Shown here piece by piece: positions 20,901 to 33,312 of a stretch of DNA of 64,000 nucleotides. The DNA lies in NCBI GenBank assembly GCA_004764695.1, contig SMSO01000032.1:2630501-2694500 (forward strand), written 5' to 3'. The stretch comes from Schizochytrium sp. TIO01 (taxonomy: Eukaryota > Sar > Bigyra > Thraustochytrida > Thraustochytriidae). The notes beneath the pieces were generated by a model. That model ran no database searches. It was not told the DNA's origin and was given only the letters and a program-made list of their open reading frames with translations. The translations under genes and the position numbers were made by a program. The stretch's first letter is position 1; each line of letters starts with the position of its first letter.

Positions 20901-21451
20901 GAACCCGATGAAGAAGACGACGGAGAAACAACAGGCGGAGGCACGCCTTTCGAGGCCTCGGCGCTGTCGGTCTGCGAGGAACGGAGGTCCACGGCGGCGG
21001 ATGATTTGAGATCCAGCGGCACCTGCCTCGAGGTAGCGCCGTTTTGGGGCTTTGAAGCTGCTGATGGAAGTGACGATGGATTTGGGGCGCCATCTTGGTG
21101 AGTTCTAGCAGCCGAGTTTGAGCGAATCGCGCGTGAAGGATTGGGACGAAAGATGTAAGAGCGGGCCTCGAGAGGCGGGGCAACGGCCACAGAAGGGTCT
21201 CTGGGGAGAAGGTCTATGACCTGGACGCGCACGCCGTCCTTCACGCCACCCAGCACCGTTGTTGCGCCGGGCAGGATCTCGTGCACGGCCTCCGGCTGCC
21301 ATTCAAAGGCTGATGCGGACTCTCGCGTATGCCACTGTAGGATAGCAGGCCCGCGCGTACCACGGACGAGGCGAATCAGGCGCTGGCGGCCGCAAACCTC
21401 CGCCTCGCCCTCAAACAGCGCGCCAGAGCTGGAACGGGGTGCGCCGGACAT
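17999..21451 (-). CDS. Large Ser/Thr protein kinase, CAMK-like, DYG instead of DFG, with insert after beta-3
   Basis: 1150 residues from the ATG at 21449-21451; the frame stays open upstream but without ATG. Residues about 15-110 are compact and may form a PH-like domain. About 550 residues of Ser/Gly/Pro-rich disordered sequence follow. The kinase domain runs from about residue 685 to 1080: GEGGFANVY glycine loop, catalytic K712 in EVAVKIML, HRDLKPEN with D931, and KIADYG with D952, so DYG replaces DFG. GSPGYSAPE, DVWSMGVLLYCLLCGYLPF and the closing HPWL are of CaMK/CDPK type. Between beta-3 and helix C there is an insert of about 115 residues rich in Ser and basic residues, a likely regulatory or autophosphorylation segment. 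There is no EF-hand and no obvious calmodulin site. All catalytic residues are present, so it should be active. Confidence 0.9.
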   Translation of the reverse strand: MSGAPRSSSGALFEGEAEVCGRQRLIRLVRGTRGPAILQWHTRESASAFEWQPEAVHEILPGATTVLGGVKDGVRVQVIDLLPRDPSVAVAPPLEARSYIFRPNPSRAIRSNSAARTHQDGAPNPSSLPSAASKPQNGATSRQVPLDLKSSAAVDLRSSQTDSAEASKGVPPPVVSPSSSSSGSVPCETIPALISPTGSPSYGPMSSAGGGARAGTGLAPGHVLDATGVSAGGEYAGQQEPLVGAAPTAPGAGLAHAPAGSTISKLAPASADAQAPGVPADPPTGPSTPPPRGFPAADRGVRGSNGERGSSCEGGEPAPVGQDEELSSCARKSDESQHVRGAAVGPASEYGSGGPSPSGSKGGTSKTLLTVWSSSGDGSGAGTYRGAQDFEDDEEGDGEEDPSDQESSCEGSFKSAAEEAAVGGRLASDNDRAAGDANSVCSAEKGVRAEVAGAGQEADRYQKRDGGPSSASAAADHSIKDKNKNNVQLSGGRPEAEPEKVGGEVAAELERNQDEAGIELEEEKRLRKDSREDLGSSTRPRANSDSSQRSGASSVSSGSSGASSTSSSSRKWLAGEQLQNSKEAEDFVRALLDVGAVMGWTSSSKSKKKHRSKGRHEGNQRHPSDRHHNEHQREVVLKHQGFSGDRTPSAIAFANGRHLSRALTMTEELWKPLQDRRPLEEQFELRDLLGEGGFANVYTAIHRRSGTEVAVKIMLLKAGETVSDQRSSLTASAAKRASSFVKRLSNRVSKRSSFESMSVGEEGGSSRSRYTSYVYGGSMRRVPTDETIDEDDLASPPMSPAKHRMNTKSVSQRTPQRSDDDKDEDAHNNEELEKVMTDHERRVQNFEWEIRVMRKIREELPVHPNLVHLYAVCTAAEPPRTCLVMEKLDGGELFERIVARSHYTEQDAAHLFRTLIRAIHDLHHIGIVHRDLKPENVIFTDQSFYSTVKIADYGTAFLMDYPDQDPYKDKRIGSPGYSAPEVNKMKYTPACDVWSMGVLLYCLLCGYLPFPEGFMQIIKVMTGQFDFPEDSWGHISDDAKDLITQMLTVSMTKRITTAEILQHPWLTHLDIVHNTTHEAPDLGEAQQRMKTFNLRRKFKSAAMAAVWSARMRINRVMKSEALEHIKSRKTKSKGRRRGTSQTSESSVPSL

Positions 21452-22425
21452 AGCGGATATCGATGGTTTGCTCAAACAGGAGCCGGCGACAACATCAAAC
21501 TGGCTGACCTTGTTCCGTTCTATTCCTTTCCATTCTGTTCCATTGTGTTCTGTTCTGTGTTCCCTTTCTTCGAGTCCTTTCTTTCTTTCTTCCTTTCTTC
21601 AAAGGTTTCTCTCTCTCAAACTTTCTTGCTAGCTTCTACCTCGTAGAGCTTAAGTAGCCTAGCTCTAGCTAGAGGTACCTAAGTACAATCCACTTATGAT
21701 CTTGTGAATGATCCGCATCATTCCAAATGTAGAAATGAAAACGACGACGTCCCGCTCTATATATGGCGGCGTCCTGGACATCGTACCCCAACACATGTCC
21801 AGGCTTCAGCGTGGAGGTGCGTTTAGCTAGGAAGGCGTTGTGATACCTTCAATCGGTTGATGAGGCGGAGGAATTGCTACCTACTACTGCTTAGAGGATT
21901 GAGGGTTGCTTTGTAAATCCTGATTTTATTTTTATTATTTTTATTTAATTAAGTTAAAAATTAATTTTTTAACTAAAATTAAAACTTTTAATTTTAGAAG
22001 AAAAAATTAAAATCTAACTACCCCTGGTAAGTGGAAGGACCAGAAGCTGCTAGTTGCGTTGTCTGCTTGAGTTCAATAAACGTATCTGTACAATTGCAAA
22101 GCCAACATGTATATCGTCAAGTCTACGATATATGCGCTCGGCTTGCTCTCTCTGCTGAATACAGGTGGCGTGCTATTGTTGGCAGGATGGCAGATCGAAA
22201 TTCAAAGATTTCTGCTTCTCGCTGTGAACTGCAAAACACGGAAGGCATCTGTGAATGGTTTTTAGACAACTAAAATGGAACAGAGCCTTGTTAGTCTGCA
22301 TTACATAGTGAGAAAGGAGGGTGGTTCACTACGGTGTACGTCTATACTGCTATCCAGGGATCGTTTCCAGATAGAAAAAGATAGAGGTGATAGACAACAG
22401 CCTCTAGTAGAACGTCACTTTGGTT
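21452..22425. other. Intergenic region between two minus-strand genes
   Basis: About 970 bp. It holds the kinase promoter and leader, which include repeated TTCC/TTCT tracts at 21520-21610, and the AP2 gene 3' UTR. A strongly AT-rich patch lies at 21920-22015. No gene seen. Confidence 0.55.
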
Positions 22426-23694
22426 CTAGTCTGTTTCCGAAGAGGGCGAGTCCTGCGAAGATTCTGGTTTACCCTGAAATGTAAGATTGATTTCGGACAG
22501 AAATGAAATAACCTCGCGATCGATTTGGTCATGCAAGGTCTGCAAAAAGTCTGCAAAAGGCACAGAAATGCAACCTTGTGTTGCAACTTCGATTTCCTTC
22601 TTCAGAGTCGAGAGCTCTTCTTTTCTGGTATCTTCAGAACCACCACTATCCGCGACCTTGCCGATACTGGTACTGCTCAGAGAAGAGGAGTGACCGCGAG
22701 AGCCTTGATTAGACTTGAGTTTCTCTTTAGCTTCCTTGCTTGTGACAGATGTCTTCTCTACGACATTCATAATCATGACCTTAAGAGCATCCAGGTTAAG
22801 TAGACTTTCCTTGGAGTTAGAATAGCCTCGCTGCATTTTGTTGGACGATTCACTAAATAGTCCCGGGCGGGAAACACGAACCTTGCTCCGCTCTTTGAGA
22901 TGCGCTTCATCACTGCTCTGGTCCTGGCGCTGCGATCTCCGCGCATATTTTTGCCTCCCTTCATCCAGGGACTCAGACGAGCGTTTTTGTCCCCGAATCA
23001 AAGAGGGAGAGGAGGAGGGGGCACGACCTCTTGGTGATCTCAATACATCGCTACTGTTGTCCTCCTTTTGTGAGTTGCCTTCCTTCGACATCTGCCTCAA
23101 AGACTCTCTCGTAGACCGCTCAGGAGGCTGGCTCTTAACATTGGAATGTTGGTCCTTCTCTGAGTCCTGCTCGTCATTGTTATTGTCTTCCTCAGACTCG
23201 GCGCGGGGAAAATTCAATTTGGCAGCCAATCCATGGAGGTCATAAGCTGCTTTATCGTAAGCTCGAGCCGCAGCCGCTTCATCGCGGAAAAGACCTAGGT
23301 ATGTGGTATGACCTTTATGCTTAATCTTGGCTCGCCATGAACGACTGGGCTTATCCCATAGAACACCACGGTATTGGGATGTCCCTCGTGATTTTCCATC
23401 TCGCTTAGTCAAATACTGAAAGGCGCCAGGGGGGGCGTCCTTGTAGTCAGCGAGCGGAAAGTTCAGACGAAGCTGCTTGCCAGCATCCGGCTGATTTAGT
23501 GAAAGCGTAGCTTTGTCATATGCACGGGCAGCTTCGATTTCGCTGTCAAAGTAGCCTACGTGCGCAGAGTTCACTTTGCAGCGCCATGTGTTGTTATTTC
23601 GGTCCCAGCTTACGCCACGGAACTGGCTCTGTGGGATACCATTCGTTGTTTTCCGTTGCATCCAAAGTGCTTGCTGGTTTGGCATCAATATCAT

Positions 23695-23726
<32 letters not shown>

Positions 23727-23837
23727 GGTTTGTATTTAAAAATGAAGCCAAAGTGGAGTTGAAGTTCGGAATTTGCAGCATAGAAGGTGGTGCAAGGTAA
23801 TAAACGTTGCTTGCCATCTGGTTTTGTTGGTCCACAG

Positions 23838-23877
<40 letters not shown>

Positions 23878-24244
23878 GGTGGTGCTGCTGGTGCTGGCCT
23901 GATGAAGCATTAAATTTTGAAATCCAAACGGAAAAGGATTACTTTGCTGTTGCTGTTGCTGTTGCTGTTGTTGCCATTGTTGTTGCCATTGTTGTTGCCA
24001 TTGTTGTTGCCATTGTTGTTGCCATTGTTGCTGCTGTTGTTGCTGCTGTTGTTGCTGCTGTTGTTGCTGTATTAGCCAGTGATATAACCACACACAAACC
24101 CAAGTGAAGATTAAAAAATTAAAGAGTCCAGTTAGAAAAACCATTGATCTTGTTGTCCAAACTTTGGCAATACACTTGACCTTGTCACCTTTAAGGAGAA
24201 GAGAATGGAAAATCCATGCTCAGAACTTACGTTGTTGTTATTGT

Positions 24245-24291
<47 letters not shown>

Positions 24292-24689
24292 TTGTTGTTG
24301 TTGTTGCTGCTGCTGCTGCTGTTACTGCTGTTATTGTTGTCATTGTCACCACTACTAATAAAGTTGTTGTTGTTGAAGTTCGGATTGTGATTATTGTTGG
24401 CGCTGCTGTTGTTACTACCATCGTTGCTGCTATTTCTGTCTATTGTACCACCGCCTGCGCCGAGTGCGTTGCTTAAACCTCCGCTGGCACCCTCAGTGCC
24501 CGGATTGGAGTTTGGAGGCGGCATCCCAGAGACCAGAGCCGGAGATGGGATGGTGGGCTGCGCCATGGCGTAGTTGCCAGCAAGGTTCTGCCCAGGCATT
24601 CGAAGCGTCGGCGGCTGCCAGGGTCCATTTCCTTCATTGCTCCCATTCTCAGAGCCATTGAGCACGAACGGAAAGAAAAGGTTATTCAT
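22426..24689 (-). CDS. Double-AP2-domain transcription factor with polyN and polyQ tracts, two exons
   Basis: Exon 1 is 24689-24231 (153 codons) and exon 2 is 24066-22426, separated by a 164-bp intron with GTAAGT donor and TACAG acceptor. The junction is in phase and gives 699 residues. Exon 1 is Gly/Ser/Asn-rich and ends in a long polyN/SN tract. Exon 2 opens with polyQ interrupted by Trp (WQQQ repeats), then more Asn and Gln runs. Two AP2/ERF DNA-binding domains follow: about 300-360 (SQFRGVSWDRNNNTWRCK, YFDSEIEAARAYDKA) and about 383-440 (SQYRGVLWDKPSRSWRAK, LFRDEAAAARAYDKAA). The C-terminal 250 residues are charged and disordered, with basic clusters that could be nuclear localisation signals. 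Double-AP2 layout recalls plant ANT-type factors but also occurs in protists. The intron encodes an in-frame alternative hydrophobic start (see findings). Confidence 0.85.
23697..23880 (-). repeat. CAA/AAC trinucleotide runs coding polyQ and polyN
   Basis: Two long trinucleotide runs in AP2 exon 2: plus-strand TTG repeats at about 23697-23727 (Gln) and GTT repeats at about 23838-23880 (Asn). The same trinucleotide in two phases yields two different homopolymers. Confidence 0.85.
23970..24030 (-). repeat. 12-bp coding minisatellite (WQQQ)n
   Basis: On the coding strand a 12-bp unit of three Gln codons and one TGG repeats five times inside the AP2 gene, giving Trp every fourth residue in a Gln run. 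Confidence 0.85.
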
Positions 24690-26493
<1,804 letters not shown>

Positions 26494-26732
26494 CAAACAA
26501 ACAAAGAAATATACAAATAGCCAAATTGATCAATGAAACGCTTCGAGTCCAGGGCGGTGTACTCTGCCGAAGCAAAGCAGAAGAGCTCTTAGCGAACGAA
26601 GCGCGAATAGATTTGATCGTTCATCCGTTTGTCGTGGATGTTTTAGAGGGCATGCATGCATGACCCCTCCGTCCTTTGCTTGCTTTCTTTCCTTCTTTCT
26701 TCTCTATTGCATTCATTCTTTGACACATAAAT

Positions 26733-26793
26733 TGATCGATCGATACATAGATAGATACATAGATACATAGATAGATACATAGATACATAGATA
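26733..26793. repeat. GATC then GATA/GATACATA microsatellite
   Basis: GATCGATC leads into alternating GATA and CATA units. Confidence 0.9.
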
Positions 26794-27161
26794 TTCATTC
26801 GTTGTGCTCGAGCACTCGCTCTGGAGCACGCCTCGCAGGCCCGTGGCGATGGAACAGCTCAGGGCCTCCCGATCGTGCGTCCGTTTGCTCGTCTCGCTCG
26901 CTGGCGTACGAAGCCCAAGCGTAGGCACGAAGAAGAAGAGGTCCTCCTCCTCATATACATACACACATATATATCGAGGCGCGAAACCATCGCGGAGCCA
27001 CGAAGGCTCAAGCTCCCGGTTTACATATGTGTATGTACATAAATAGATAACCCCGGGACACCATACGAGCTGGCTGGCTGCACGGCTGCAGGCGACGAGA
27101 CCGGAGACAGGTGCGTCGATCGGTCGCTGGCTTGGCCGGTTGAGCTGTCGATTGATGGATT

Positions 27162-27284
27162 ATGATTGATTGATTGATCGATCGATCGATCGATCGACTG
27201 AGTGAGTGAGTGAGCGATTGATTGATTGAGCGATTGTTTGGGTGAAAGAAAGAGTGAAAGAAAGAGTGAAAGAAAGAGTGAGTG
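27162..27284. repeat. Composite GATT/GATC/GAGT array with a 12-bp repeat
   Basis: GATT units grade into GATC, then GAGT, then GATT again. Three copies of GTGAAAGAAAGA follow at 27242-27279, then more GAGT. The change of one base at a time suggests successive expansion of point variants. Confidence 0.9.
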
Positions 27285-27560
27285 AGTCAGGCAGTGAGTG
27301 AATGACTCCGCGCAGCGCAAAACAGGCGCAGTAGAGCCTCGCACGAAGCGTGGCTGGGCGCAGAAGGCACAACTGCGGGGCTGCCTGAGAGTGGCGCGGC
27401 GTGCTGCTTTGCGAGGAGAGACAGCTAGCTGTGTGCGATGTGCTGCTTGGGTTATGGAATCTAGGTAGCTAGGTAGCTAGATTGTGATCGGCGGTGACGA
27501 AGGCAGGAGCGGGAGGGCGAGAGCACGAGGCAGCACACAGAGGCGAAGGCCAGCAGGCCG

Positions 27561-27600
27561 CAGCTCGCGCAGCTTGCGCAGCTCGCGCAGCTCGCGCAGC
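27561..27600. repeat. CAGCTCGCG 9-bp tandem repeat
   Basis: Just over four copies, one with a C-to-T change, inside a GC-rich block. Confidence 0.85.
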
Positions 27601-28818
27601 GTAGCTTAGCGTGTGCAGCTGTGCTGGCGCCTGGGGAAAGAAGTCCACAGCCGGGCTCGAGTCGATGCTGCTAGGAGATGCAGCGGTTAGAACCGCAGTT
27701 CGGGGAAGGCATACGCCTATTTAACCACATACCGCGAAGTCCACAGTGCCGTTCGCAGGCCTGCGATGAAAGACGCGGGCTCCAGCACAGCTCAAGGTGG
27801 TCAGTACCTAGGCATTGACTGCTCGCGAGGAAAGGGAAACAGAGACTCCGAAAGGCTTCTTCAGGGACCAAATAGGTATATAGGTATGTGTGTATGTGTG
27901 TATGTTTGTAGATCATGAAAGAATGATTGACTTTGGGTTGCAACAGGTTTCCTTTTCTTGCTTGCCCTTTCCTTGGTTGGTCAACCTACCTCGAACATAT
28001 ATACATCACAAATATACATACCTCCAACTGCCGGCGAGAGCCGCCGAATACACTACTACTACCTACTAAATTATTCAGGTTGACCTTGCGCGTTTGCTTA
28101 GACATGAATAATGAAGTGAGGTAAAGACCTCCTAAGCATAAGTTATGTAAACTGTCTCTTGCTGAAGAGAAGTGCAGGATATGTAAATGAAATGGCAATT
28201 TATAGAAAATTGTATATTAGTTTAGTTGTTACCATCGATGGAGGCGAAGGCACTTAAGTACCTCCCTACCGCGGAGCTTTCAAGGATTAAAAATATAAAA
28301 GACGTCAATGATAACAGTACACGACAGCAATCTGCACAATTTGCTGTTCCTCTTTCTCTCTGGTGTTTCTAAAGGAGATACGCATGTAATATATTATTGA
28401 CCCCAAAGTAATATGTGGGCTTTGCAGTGTCGATGGTCCTTACTGAGATTTGCTTTTTTGTGCTGTTCGGAGATTCAAGATAGCTTGATCAGTAGCACGA
28501 ATATTTTAGACTTAAATTTCGACATAGTATCTAATGCTCGTCGCCAATAGATGCGCGAGTGGCGCGATGCTTCTGCGATGCTTTCATGTCGCGCAAGCAG
28601 ACTTACACAAAACCATGGTTTTAATTGACCTTTGTCTACAGCTTTGCCTCTGACTTTACCTTTGCTGCAACTAGCCTTATAAGACAATCAGGCAGAGAAG
28701 CATTGTTTATGGGTGTTCTTGAATACGAGTTTTTGAGAAGATAGTCGTATGGATGGCTTGCTTGATGTATTCTTCTCTCTATTTTTTTTGTAAAAAGATC
28801 CCCCCCCCCAAAAAAAAA

Positions 28819-29287
28819 ATGGCAGGGCATTTATTCGACCGTGACAACATTCAACAAATGAAGCTAGAAACCATAGCAATCGACCTCGTCGAGGATATTT
28901 TGGCAGAGAGATGAATCTGGCCAGCTTCGAAGTCGACTATGCAGATGAATGCAAGATGCTGGAGAAACTTTGGCTTTAAGAGTCGACCATTGCTGATTCT
29001 GCAACTCAACGAACTCCAAGATACACTGATCTTTGTTACAGTAAGGAGACTAGGGCAAAAGGTCGATCTCTACTGGATAGAATTGAAGAGGCCAGCGCTG
29101 AGATCTCCAATCGAAGGAACTAGTGGACAAGACATTGCTAGAGTTATTGGCGTCCCTTTGTAGAACCCTCGAAGACATAGGGCTTACAATCGAGCATGTG
29201 TAGGCAGCCAGAGTCATGTGGCTGCCAGAGTCCAAGAATCAAAAGTGTGTCTACACATTACCTAGATTCAAGTATGGTGTAACTTGA
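28819..29287 (+). pseudogene. Broken coding sequence of unknown family
   Basis: An ATG at 28819 opens MAGHLFDRDNIQQ and runs 31 codons to a TGA at 28912. From 28911 the next frame continues with coding-like sequence (NLASFEVDYADECKMLEKLW), interrupted by an in-frame TAA at 28977 and ending at TAG 29121 after LLDRIEEASAEISNRR. A third frame takes over from 29120 (LVDKTLLELLASLCRTLEDI), with a TAG at 29201, and ends at TGA 29287. Each piece has the polarity pattern of helical protein, and the pieces abut. Two frameshifts and two internal stops suggest a decayed gene. I recognise no family. It could also be chance. Confidence 0.4.
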
Positions 29288-29642
29288 ATCGATGGATGGG
29301 TAGGTCGAATTAACCTAACCCCATCAGTCATCTCTCACACTGTTCAAGAATGTCTTAGCCGCCTTAATTAGTACATGAATCCATCTGTCCTGGAATTCAT
29401 TACCCGGACAGCAGTTTGCTAACTCTTAAATCAACCTTCTTAAAGCCTTCATCAAGACCCTTGCCTTCATCTTTACAGTCAACCGCAAGCTGTTTAGAAT
29501 CATCTTTCAGCAGTTAGGTTAGCTCATCTCTTTAACCATAAATTTTAATTTCACCAAGCTTCACTATGGCGAATATATACGCCCATCTTCATTTCTCAAC
29601 AATCTTGAGTTCATAACAATCCATCTTGTTGTCTAATTTTGA

Positions 29643-29855
29643 TCGCATGTAAGTGCTATGTTCCTCAGGGCTTATGATCATGATACCTTCTTCGCAAGTC
29701 CCATCCTTCCCAGCAACCTTTTATTAAAGGTTTTCTTCCGCGTTGCAACCAAACATACTAGACTCTAGGTACAATCTCATGACCTCTTCAATCAAACTCT
29801 AGGGCTGTGTCCAAGGTTCGTAAAGCTACAACACTTCAGCTTCAATCATAAGTAA
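29643..29855 (+). pseudogene. Second coding-like fragment with an in-frame stop
   Basis: One frame from 29643 to 29855 reads as plausible protein (MFLRAYDHDTFFASPILPSN) with a single TAG at 29766 and more coding-like sequence after it to TAA 29855. A further fragment in the same neighbourhood, near 29440-29520, reads FIKTLAFIFTVNRKLFRIIF. It may belong to the same dead gene or element as 28819-29287. No family recognised. Confidence 0.3.
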
Positions 29856-30155
29856 AAATGAGATTTGCAAATATGAATCCAATACTATTTGCTATTTATT
29901 TTGTGGGTCGCAATGATACTATAAATAACACAATTTCGTTAGAAGTTTAAACCAGGGAAACATGCAATTAAGCCAACACCCAAGCTGCGCGCGCACATAG
30001 CCCTTTAAAAAAAGAAGAAAAGAAAACTGCTGTTGAAGACTTATTGAAGGTGTGGAAACAGATACTTTTGCGTTAGAATTTAGAAACAAAAAAATCCGTA
30101 CATCTGTATTCGCATTTAATGGGCACCTTTAAAAGAAGAGAAAATCAGAGTGAAA

Positions 30156-30468
30156 ATGTCATCTCTTAAGCAGCTTGCAAGCTTGGATTCCGAAGCTTCT
30201 CCAACTTCTGTGGGCTTTCAATATGCTCATGAATATATTCTAATAAAATCACAAGTTATCTCTGCAGATTGTGTGAAGTTAGAACAGGTGGATCTTTACT
30301 TTAGTTCAGACCCAATATGCATACATATATTTTGATCATATCTGTGCAAATTGTAAACAGCTTCATGAGCGAACTCTCAGGTCCAAGGCAATGATTTGTA
30401 GTATTTTGGTGAGCGAGCGTCGGGTGCCTTCGGACCTTTCCTTCATGTACAACAGTTCTTGCAACTAA
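30156..30468 (+). CDS. Possible small two-exon gene, unknown
   Basis: Exon 1 (30156-30287) starts MSSLKQLASLDSEASP and ends at a CAG before GTGGAT; a 73-bp candidate intron (30288-30360) ends AAACAG; exon 2 (30361-30468) continues LHERTLRSKAMICSIL to TAA. The junction is in phase and the product is 79 residues. The donor is weak and no family is recognised, so this is a candidate only. A GTGAGC inside exon 2 could be a further donor of a longer gene. Confidence 0.18.
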
Positions 30469-33096
30469 CCCCTAATGGGCACTAGGCGTACATAGGACGA
30501 CCGCCGAAGTCCTATAGTTTCTCAAAATAACAGTCACAAGAAAGTAAATAGGTCATTGATTTGATGAAAAAAATCATCGTTCTGAAGCTTAGAGATCACC
30601 TGTTTCAGATCACTTTCCCAGTAGTCGCTGCGTGTAATTACCTTGTCCTTTCATTTCTTTGCTCTGCTGAAATAGAATGTTCTTGCAAGCCTATTTCTGG
30701 AGTTGTCAAGAAATCTTGCAAAAGGCTGACTTCTGAGTGTACGAAAGAATCTCGACAAAAAGCTTAATTCAGGGTTGCTGAAGAACATGTGGAATTCCAG
30801 GAAATCGCACTTTCAAGGAGAGCTTGGAATTCGAAACGCCATAACTGACAATCAACAAGACTTCAGACTAGCGCATAGAAGGAAGATATAACGAATGGAA
30901 ACTGCGAGCGACTTTAGGGATTGACTGTCATGGAAACTAACAATTGTGCTATATTACGTGCTCGTTCGCGCAGAGTCGAAGCGTTGGAATTACTACTGTG
31001 GCACTTACTGTGGTCACTGCTGGAGGATTTACTGCGGATTCCCATCATTCAAGCTGACAGAGTAGAGTGCATCTTTTGCAGTTTGCTAGTTTGCTATTTG
31101 CTTGCATCTGTTTAGCCTGCTTGATTGTATACTTTCTTTGAGGCTGAGGTTGTGCTCGACTCTGGGTACACACCGACCCAGCTGGCCAAATAGCACCTTC
31201 TTCCTACTTGCTGCTGACAAGTACGAACGAGCGCAACTCTCAATGAGTTTCAACCACCCATTTTTAACCCCTCTGCGTGGCAACCATTGAATGGTTGATT
31301 ACCGAAGACATGGCTGAGCGTTGGCAAGTGCAGGACACTGCAAACTCGCGAGAGCTGATGATTTGTGGATCAACTTGTGGGGATCGGTTTGTAACATGTT
31401 ATGAGGAATTCCCTCGCTCGTTCGTCCGCTCACTCACTCGCCCGAGGCTACGGCGGCTGATGAGGCTTGGTAGCAAGTGCTTGGGCGCGTGGATCGTCTC
31501 TGCTAGTCATCGACATCATTGCAGCCACCATTGTGGATTGCACTACTATATCTACTACATGAGGAAACCTCCCACAAGTGCTACGAAGATTCTGCTCTTC
31601 AAGGCGAATGAACTACAGCCTCCAAACCGCGCCAAATGTTGAAATAACGGGTCAATGGTTGGGCCATAGAGATCGGCTTCGGAGTCGGTGTGGATTCAAG
31701 GTTGGACGCAAATATACGCACGTGGGGAAATCTTAAATTTCCTGCCAAAGCACCATCAATCGCTATTGAATTCAAGTCAAAAAACGTTTTCTGTGCGTAC
31801 CACCTGCAAGTTGACAAATTGCCACTGTGCACAAATTCCTTTGATTGGCAAAGAATAAGCAAAACTGAGAAACCATACTCGCTCCTGTGCTTGAATATAT
31901 ACTCTAAGCGCTTTGCTCAAGAAAGAATTGCATTTAGTTCTGGAATACATAAACGAAGGCATATATTGCAACATTGGTCACATCTAGAAAAGGGGATTCA
32001 GAATGTATGAGCATTGCCTTTCATTGCTCGCAGATCTTCGAGATGCACAAGCAGCATCGATTAATTTTTCCTTCGAAAGAGGAAATCGGCGAATGCGTTG
32101 ATCCAATTTACGTGTAAATTCGAGATGTCTTGGTAGTTTATCTCATGGCATATGTTGATCAAATCAAGGCAACGCAGCTTTCTTGGATCATTATTCCAAT
32201 GAATAGGATTTCCTAAAAGAGTTACTTAGGGAGAGAGTAATTCAAACTGCCGCATCTCAGTTGCTTTATTTATAATCATTTTCTCCTTGTCATCAACGTT
32301 GTGACTAAGTACCAGAAATTCTTCACTTTAGTCGAGCGATATCATTGAAAATTGGGGCTGTGTGACGATGTTTAAAATTGTTTTCTCACTATCTCCAGCT
32401 CGTTTAGGGTTTTGCGAACAAGAAAGAAGAAAGTAGGGAATATATGTAGCACATTCGAATGCCAGAAAATGTATCTTGGGGTCTTCACAACTTGTCCGTT
32501 CTCCTTGAAACAAAATTTTGCAGACGGAAGCTGCATACATACCTACTTACGACGGGCGTTACTCAATATCTAAAATACAACTCTGCACAAGGCAGCTGCA
32601 AGGCTGAGACAATCTACATTCACGCAGAAATTTATATTGTAGCATCGGAATAAAAAAATGAGCGCAAAATGCAATGGCTTCAAGTCATCATTGTTGTCAT
32701 GCGCGCTTAATTTATTCGATTAGACCCTTCCCAAGTCACTACTGTTACCTACCTAAATAGTAGCCACATAGACATGGCTAAAGGAGACTTTGAAGAACGG
32801 AACAGAGAACACGTCTTTGCTAGAAGTCACTAGAAACACAATAGAAGCTTATATATTAAACAAGACTGCGGAAAAAGCTGCGAAAAAGAGACAGCAGCAA
32901 ACCTGCAGTTCACAAGCTCTGAGGCTCATTCTCGACGCGGGGGTTCGTCTGAAAGAGGTCCTTCTTGCGCAGAGGACGCCAGAGGGAAACTATAGAAGCC
33001 CATAACGGCGTCCTAAATCAGCGTGGTCTTTAGGCTTTCTGCACTTGGAGCTAGATCGGCTGGGGAACTTTCTCTCACTAATCACGTCGGCAACCT

Positions 33097-33140
33097 CTTC
33101 TTCTTCTTCTTCTTCTTCTTCTTCTTCTTCTTCTTCTTCT
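33097..33140. repeat. (TTC)n microsatellite upstream of the PHAF1-like gene
   Basis: About 14 perfect units ending 170 bp before the start codon at 33313. Polypyrimidine tracts in promoters can affect nucleosome placement; that role is inference. Confidence 0.9.
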
Positions 33141-33312
33141 TTTGTTTGCTCTTTTTATCTTTCTTCATCTGAGCAATACCGTATTTGTCGCGTTGGGCAT
33201 TTTAATACAACTTCATAGCTGGTTTGGGAACTAAACTGGCAGACAGGAAGCGTGATTGAGTCTCGGATCTTATTAGCAAGCGCCACAAGGTCGAAATAAC
33301 GATATCAAAACC

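Larger units (their letters stand above)
29856..33312. other. Gene-poor region before the PHAF1-like gene
   Basis: 3.5 kb. It contains a possible two-exon small gene (30156-30468, listed), a small Cys-containing frame at 30564-30767, frames open on both strands at 31600-32010, and a short Lys/Gln-rich frame at 32775-33005 without ATG. None is recognisable. A (TTC)n tract lies just upstream of the next gene. Confidence 0.45.

Noticed and set aside
21452-21475. Upstream extension of the kinase start to a TTG codon
   Set aside because: Nuclear eukaryotic genes start at ATG; the first in-frame ATG is at 21449-21451.
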